53,947 nt of DNA from Lysobacterales bacterium. GTDB lineage: Bacteria > Pseudomonadota > Gammaproteobacteria > Xanthomonadales > Xanthomonadaceae. Positions 49,589 through 53,947 of the stretch are shown in pieces. Both the position numbers and the translations under genes were made by a program. Numbering within the stretch: position 1 is the first letter of the stretch; each line of letters begins with the position of its first letter. Under the pieces are notes generated by a model. The model ran no database searches and was not told where the DNA came from. It worked only from the letters and a program-made list of their open reading frames with translations. Location of the stretch: NCBI GenBank assembly GCA_015655355.1, contig JAATFG010000107.1, positions 1 to 53,947 on the forward strand, read 5' to 3'.

Positions 49589-51013
49589 TCAGGAATGCGC
49601 CACGGACAGGCGCTCGCCGGGCGTGGTGTAGCCAGCTTCGAGGCTGTCGCGGACCAGATGGATGTGATCGCGCAAGACGAAAGCCTGGTCGGCGTAGGCA
49701 CACGGAATCGAGGTGCCGACCACCGCCTTCTCGATGTTGTCCAGGCGCACGTGCAATTCGGCGATCTGCGCCGGGCTCAGGTTCGGCTCCAGCACCGCGC
49801 GTTCCAGCGACATAAGCTCGGCGTAGTACTTGTAGATGCGGCGATTGACCCGCCAGCCGTACAGCTTCGGCGCGAACTGCAGGCCGGAGAAGACCACCAC
49901 CAGCACCGGCACGATCACCGCGACGCGGCTGATCAGGCTCGCCAGCCAGAACGGCAGGTAGCGGTACACGAAGGTCTTGCCCGAGGCGTAATAGCGCGTG
50001 GCCTCGTCGCTCATCGGGTAATCCTGCTCCAGCGGATGCGGGAATTCGCCCGGGTTCTGCATCAGGCTGGCGCGTGAATGCACTTCCTGCGCGGCCTCGA
50101 CCAGCAGGTCGGTCACGCCCGGGTTCAAGTCCTCATGCGCGAGCAATTCGACCGTCGGCGCCATCATCGTGATCTTGCTGCCCGGCAGGTTTTCGCCGAG
50201 GTCGAACGCGCCTTCGGGCAAATCGAAGCGGTTGAGATAGCGGAAGCGGCGCTCGTAGGCGTCGCCCTGCGCACCGAAGTCGTACAGGCGCACGCCATCG
50301 GCGTGCAGCAACTGGCGCGCGGCGAGCAGGCTGGCGTTGTCGCCGGACAGGAACATCGCATCGATCTTGCCGCTTTCCAGTGCGCTCACCGCCTCGTCGC
50401 CGTCGAGTTCGCTCAGATCGGTTTTCCTGTCGTTCTCGGCAATGCCATTGGCCGCCAGCAATGCCAGCGCCAGTACGCGGGTGCCACTGCCCTGCGCGCC
50501 GATCGCGAGCTTCCTGCCCTGCAGTTCGGACAGCTTGGCGATCGGCTTGGCCGCGCGATAGAAGATCAGCAGCGGCTGGCGCTGCACCGTGCCGAGCGAG
50601 ACCACGTCGTCAATGCCATCCTTGCCGGCTTCATCCTTGAGCGTCACCCCGGCCTGGACCAGGGCGATGTCGACCTTGTGCTGCGCGAGCAGGCCGAGGT
50701 TTTCCGCCGAGCCTTCGGTCGGTACCAAATCGAGAGTGATGCCGTTGCGCGCGAGGATGGCCTTGTAGCGCTGGGCGACGGTCTGGAACGAACTGCCGTC
50801 CGCACCGGCCGCCAAGCGCAGGTGCTTCGGCGGCGCCGGCTTGAGGAAATGCAGCATCAGTACGACCGCGATCAGCGCCAGCACCACGAACGGCGCCAGC
50901 GTCACCACCGCGTCGCGCCACGACACCAGCGAGACCGGGCGCAGTTTCAACGTGGAAAACACGCGGCGCGCGGCGGCGCGGGAAGCGGATTCGTCGTTCG
51001 GATTCGTTGCCAT
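49589..51013 (-). CDS. Membrane-anchored TAXI-family (TRAP-type) solute-binding protein
   Basis: 474 residues. An N-terminal membrane helix (about 35-58, [20 protein letters not shown]) precedes a TAXI/NMT1-like periplasmic binding domain ([40 protein letters not shown]). A second membrane segment ([17 protein letters not shown], about 370-390) leads to a short C-terminal region. No TRAP permease genes are adjacent, so it may act as a sensor or partner of a remote permease. ATG at 51013 is preferred to GTG at 51019. Confidence 0.85.
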   Translation of the reverse strand: MATNPNDESASRAAARRVFSTLKLRPVSLVSWRDAVVTLAPFVVLALIAVVLMLHFLKPAPPKHLRLAAGADGSSFQTVAQRYKAILARNGITLDLVPTEGSAENLGLLAQHKVDIALVQAGVTLKDEAGKDGIDDVVSLGTVQRQPLLIFYRAAKPIAKLSELQGRKLAIGAQGSGTRVLALALLAANGIAENDRKTDLSELDGDEAVSALESGKIDAMFLSGDNASLLAARQLLHADGVRLYDFGAQGDAYERRFRYLNRFDLPEGAFDLGENLPGSKITMMAPTVELLAHEDLNPGVTDLLVEAAQEVHSRASLMQNPGEFPHPLEQDYPMSDEATRYYASGKTFVYRYLPFWLASLISRVAVIVPVLVVVFSGLQFAPKLYGWRVNRRIYKYYAELMSLERAVLEPNLSPAQIAELHVRLDNIEKAVVGTSIPCAYADQAFVLRDHIHLVRDSLEAGYTTPGERLSVAHS

Positions 51014-51085
51014 TGCCACGGGTTTGCGCGATTTCGGGACCTCGCATCTTGCCAGAACCGCCGCGAAAGCGATGTTGCGGCGTTC

Positions 51086-52276
51086 TCAGAACGCATCGCC
51101 CGGAATGCGCACTAAGCCTTCCATCAGCACCCGCGCCGAACGCGACATGAGCGCCTTGGTCACGGCCCACTGCCCATCGACCAACTTCGCTTCCGCGCCG
51201 ACGCGCAAGGTGCCGGACGGATGGCCGAAACGCACCGCGCCGCGCTCGCCACCGCCGGCGGCGAGATTGACCAGCGTGCCCGGCACCGCCGCCGCGACCG
51301 CAATCGCCACCGACGCGGTACCCATCATCGCGTGATGCAGCTTGCCCATCGACATCGCGCGGACGAGCACGTCGATGTCGCCCGCCTCGATCTTTTTCCC
51401 GCTCGATGCAACGTAGCCTTTCGGCGGCGCGACGAAGGCGACCTTCGGCGTGTGCTGGCGCGTGGCGATTTCGGACAGGTCCTTGATCAGCCCCATCTTC
51501 AGCGCGCCATGCGCGCGGATCGCCTCGAACTTCGCCAGCGCGGCCTTGTCCTCGTTGACGTCGCCTTGCAATTCGGTGCCGACGCAGCCGACGTCACCTG
51601 CATTGACGAAGATCGTCGGGATGCCGGCGTTGATCAGCGTTGCCTTCAACGTGCCGACGCCGGGAACGCCCAGATCATCGACGAGATTCCCGGTCGGAAA
51701 CATCGACCCGCCCTCGCCTTCGCCCTCGTCGGCGGGGTCGAGGAATTCCAGTTGCACCTCCGCGGCCGGAAAGGTCACCCCGTCCAGCTCGAAATCACCG
51801 GTTTCCTGTACCTCGCCGTTGGTGATCGGCACGTGCGCGATGATGGTCTTGGCGATGTTCGCCTGCCAGATGCGCACCGTGGCGATGCCGTCGTTCGGAA
51901 TGCGCGACGCATCGACCAGCCCGTTCGCGATCGCGAACGGGCCGACGGACGCCGAAAGATTGCCGCAGTTGCCCGACCAGTCGACGAAGCGGGTGTCGAT
52001 GCTCACTTGCCCGAACAGGTAATCGACATCGTGGTCGGGTTTCGACGACTTGGCCAGGATCACCGTCTTGCTCGTCGATGAAGTGGCCCCGCCCATGCCG
52101 TCGATCTGCTTGGCATACGGGTCGGGCGAACCGATCACCCGCTGCAGCAACTTGTCGCGCACCGCGCCGGGGACCTGCGCGGCTTGCGGCAAGTCGTCGC
52201 GCTTGAAGAACACGCCCTTGCTGGTGCCGCCGCGCATGTAGGTCGCGGGAATCCTGACTTGCGGAACCGAACCCAT
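51086..52276 (-). CDS. prpF: 2-Methylaconitate cis-trans isomerase PrpF
   Basis: 396 residues with the diaminopimelate-epimerase-like double fold: ATYMRGGTSKGVFFKRDDLP near the N-terminus, DWSGNCGNLSASVGPFAIAN with the active-site cysteine, and GERGAVRFGHPSGTLRVGAE. It converts the trans isomer made by AcnD so that aconitase B can finish 2-methylisocitrate formation in propionate breakdown. It starts one base after the acnD stop, a clear operon. Confidence 0.94.
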   Translation of the reverse strand: MGSVPQVRIPATYMRGGTSKGVFFKRDDLPQAAQVPGAVRDKLLQRVIGSPDPYAKQIDGMGGATSSTSKTVILAKSSKPDHDVDYLFGQVSIDTRFVDWSGNCGNLSASVGPFAIANGLVDASRIPNDGIATVRIWQANIAKTIIAHVPITNGEVQETGDFELDGVTFPAAEVQLEFLDPADEGEGEGGSMFPTGNLVDDLGVPGVGTLKATLINAGIPTIFVNAGDVGCVGTELQGDVNEDKAALAKFEAIRAHGALKMGLIKDLSEIATRQHTPKVAFVAPPKGYVASSGKKIEAGDIDVLVRAMSMGKLHHAMMGTASVAIAVAAAVPGTLVNLAAGGGERGAVRFGHPSGTLRVGAEAKLVDGQWAVTKALMSRSARVLMEGLVRIPGDAF

Positions 52277-52277
52277 T

Positions 52278-53947
52278 TCACGCCACCTTGCTTGATTCGA
52301 GGAAATCCTGGGCGAAGCGTTGCAGCACGCCGCCGGCCTCGTAAATGGAGACCTCTTCGTCCGAATCGAGGCGGCAAGTGACCGGCACTTCGATCTTTTC
52401 GCCGTTGTCGCGATGGACCACCAGCGTCAGCTCCGCGCGCGGCCTGCGCACACCGGCCACGTCGAAGGTTTCGGTGCCGTCGATGGCGAAGGTCTTGCGG
52501 TTCTGCCCCGGCTTGAACTCCAGCGGCAGCACGCCCATGCCAATCAGATTGGTGCGATGGATGCGCTCGAAGCCTTCGGCGACGATCGCCTCGACGCCGG
52601 CCAGGCGCACGCCTTTCGCCGCCCAATCGCGCGAACTGCCTTGGCCGTAATCGGCGCCGGCGACGACGATCAGCGGCTGCTTGCGCTGCATGTAGGTTTC
52701 GATCGCCTCCCACATGCGCACGACCTTGCCTTCCGGTTCGATCCGCGCCAGCGAGCCCTGCTTGACCGCGCCATCGACCACGGCCATTTCGTTGACCAGT
52801 TTCGGATTGGCGAAAGTCGCGCGCTGCGCGGTGAGGTGATCGCCGCGATGGGTGGCGTAGCTGTTGAAGTCCTCTTCGGGCAAACCCATCTTGTGCAGGT
52901 ACTCGCCGGCAGCGCTATCCAGCAAAATCGCATTGCTCGGCGAGAGATGATCGGTGGTGATGTTGTCGCCGAGCACCGCCAGCGGCCGCATCGCTTGCAA
53001 GGTGCGTGCGCCGGCCAGCGCGCCTTCCCAATACGGCGGGCGGCGGATGTAGGTGGATTTTTCGCGCCATGCGTACAGCGGCGCGGCCTTCCGCACGTTG
53101 CCGTGGCGCGCGAACATCGGCTCGTACACGGCGCGGAATTGCTCGGGCTTGACGCTCGACTTCACGATGGCGTCGATTTCGGCGTCGTTCGGCCAGATGT
53201 CCTTCAGCCGCACTTCGTTGCCTTGCGCATCGATGCCGAGCACGTCCTTCTCGATGTCGAAGCGCACGGTGCCGGCGATGGCGTAGGCCACCACCAGCGG
53301 CGGCGAAGCCAGGAAGGCCTGCTTGGCATAGGGGTGGATACGTCCGTCGAAGTTGCGGTTGCCCGAGAGCACGGCGGTGGCGTAGAGGTCGCGGGCGATG
53401 ATTTCCTGCTGGATCTTCGGGTCGAGCGCGCCGGACATGCCGTTGCAGGTCGTGCAGGCGAACGCCACCACGCCGAAACCGAGCTTTTCCAGCTCGGACG
53501 TCAGGCCGGCCTCGTCCAGGTACAGCGCCACCGTCTTGGAGCCGGGCGCGAGCGAACTCTTCACCCAGGGCTTGCGCGTGAGGCCGGCGCGGTTGGCGTT
53601 GCGCGCCAGCAGGCCCGCCGCGATCACGTTGCGCGGGTTGCTGGTGTTGGTGCAGCTGGTGATGGCGGCGATGATGACCGCGCCGTCGGGCATCTGGCCC
53701 GGCGTGTTTTCGACGATACCCGAGATGCCGCGCGCAGCCAGGTCGGACACGGGCAGGCGGCGGTGCGGGTTGGACGGCCCGGCCAGCGTGCGCACCACGC
53801 TGGACAGGTCGAAGCTCAGCACGCGCTCGTATTGCACGTTCTTCAAGCTGTCGGCCCACAGGCCGGCCGTCCTGGCATAGGTTTCGACCAGCTTGACCTG
53901 CTCGTCCTCGCGGCCCGTGAGCTTGAGGTAGGCGATGGTCTGCGGAT
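52278..53947 (-). CDS. acnD: Fe-S-dependent 2-methylisocitrate dehydratase AcnD (5' end outside window)
   Basis: 555 residues of the C-terminal two-thirds; the frame runs off the right edge (PQTIAYLKLTGREDEQVKLV is the first part seen). Aconitase-type cluster cysteines lie in ITSCTNTSNP and in FACTTCNGMSG; the swivel domain has GADYGQGSSRDWAAKG and ERIHRTNLIGMGVLPLEF. AcnD dehydrates 2-methylcitrate. Assignment to AcnD rather than AcnA rests on prpF directly downstream. prpB and prpC are expected further right. Confidence 0.9.
   Translation of the reverse strand, partial: PQTIAYLKLTGREDEQVKLVETYARTAGLWADSLKNVQYERVLSFDLSSVVRTLAGPSNPHRRLPVSDLAARGISGIVENTPGQMPDGAVIIAAITSCTNTSNPRNVIAAGLLARNANRAGLTRKPWVKSSLAPGSKTVALYLDEAGLTSELEKLGFGVVAFACTTCNGMSGALDPKIQQEIIARDLYATAVLSGNRNFDGRIHPYAKQAFLASPPLVVAYAIAGTVRFDIEKDVLGIDAQGNEVRLKDIWPNDAEIDAIVKSSVKPEQFRAVYEPMFARHGNVRKAAPLYAWREKSTYIRRPPYWEGALAGARTLQAMRPLAVLGDNITTDHLSPSNAILLDSAAGEYLHKMGLPEEDFNSYATHRGDHLTAQRATFANPKLVNEMAVVDGAVKQGSLARIEPEGKVVRMWEAIETYMQRKQPLIVVAGADYGQGSSRDWAAKGVRLAGVEAIVAEGFERIHRTNLIGMGVLPLEFKPGQNRKTFAIDGTETFDVAGVRRPRAELTLVVHRDNGEKIEVPVTCRLDSDEEVSIYEAGGVLQRFAQDFLESSKVA

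Overview
The window is GC-rich, densely coded, free of transposases, integrases and CRISPR arrays, and looks like chromosome of a gammaproteobacterium of the order Xanthomonadales (Lysobacteraceae/Xanthomonadaceae). The strongest sign is the arginine cluster. It uses the Xanthomonas-type N-acetylcitrulline route (acetylornithine carbamoyltransferase argF', acetylcitrulline deacetylase argE'), carries a fused N-acetylglutamate kinase/synthase, and runs argF'-argG-argE'-argB/A-GNAT-argC-argH-proB-proA. I cannot name the genus.

Layout. 1-490: 3' end of a probable ribonuclease D gene, tRNA-Ala(CGC), and a shared terminator. 532-10771 (minus): the arginine/proline operon, preceded by a short Arg-rich leader ORF and a terminator that together look like a transcription attenuator. 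10783-17622: an exported protein, cysS, sufE, an MFS transporter, an Lrp/AsnC regulator divergent from a class III aminotransferase, and upp. 17630-23561 (minus): a metallo-beta-lactamase-fold hydrolase, a GH9 glycosidase, gamma-glutamyltransferase, a YfhL-type ferredoxin, a lipoprotein and coaD. 23618-26808: rsmD divergent from ftsY-mutY-yggX, then tRNA-Phe(GAA).

26878-34371 is the catabolic part. A LysR regulator is divergent from an operon joining a 3-phenylpropionate/cinnamate-type dioxygenase set (hcaE-F-C-B-D order) to a DHPP ring-cleavage dioxygenase (mhpB-like) and its C-C hydrolase (mhpC-like). A short, frameshifted, truncated ORF follows mhpC exactly where the hydratase gene mhpD would be expected. 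Then come about 530 bp of non-genic sequence with another gene remnant, a LEA14-like lipoprotein, an acyl-CoA dehydrogenase, an HNH endonuclease, dxs, a TraB/GumN-family protein and a tiny charged protein.

41577-49540 (minus): tRNA-Pro(GGG) and the classical translation block thrS-infC-rpmI-rplT-pheS-pheT-ihfA-merR. It has an ATC start on infC, an internal promoter and structured leader before rpmI, and a putative threonine-codon leader/terminator before thrS. 49589-53947 (minus): a membrane-anchored TAXI-type binding protein, prpF, and most of acnD (methylcitrate pathway), which runs off the right edge.

The most interesting signals are regulatory: the Arg-codon leader with mutually exclusive hairpins before argF', and a Thr-codon leader of similar layout before thrS.
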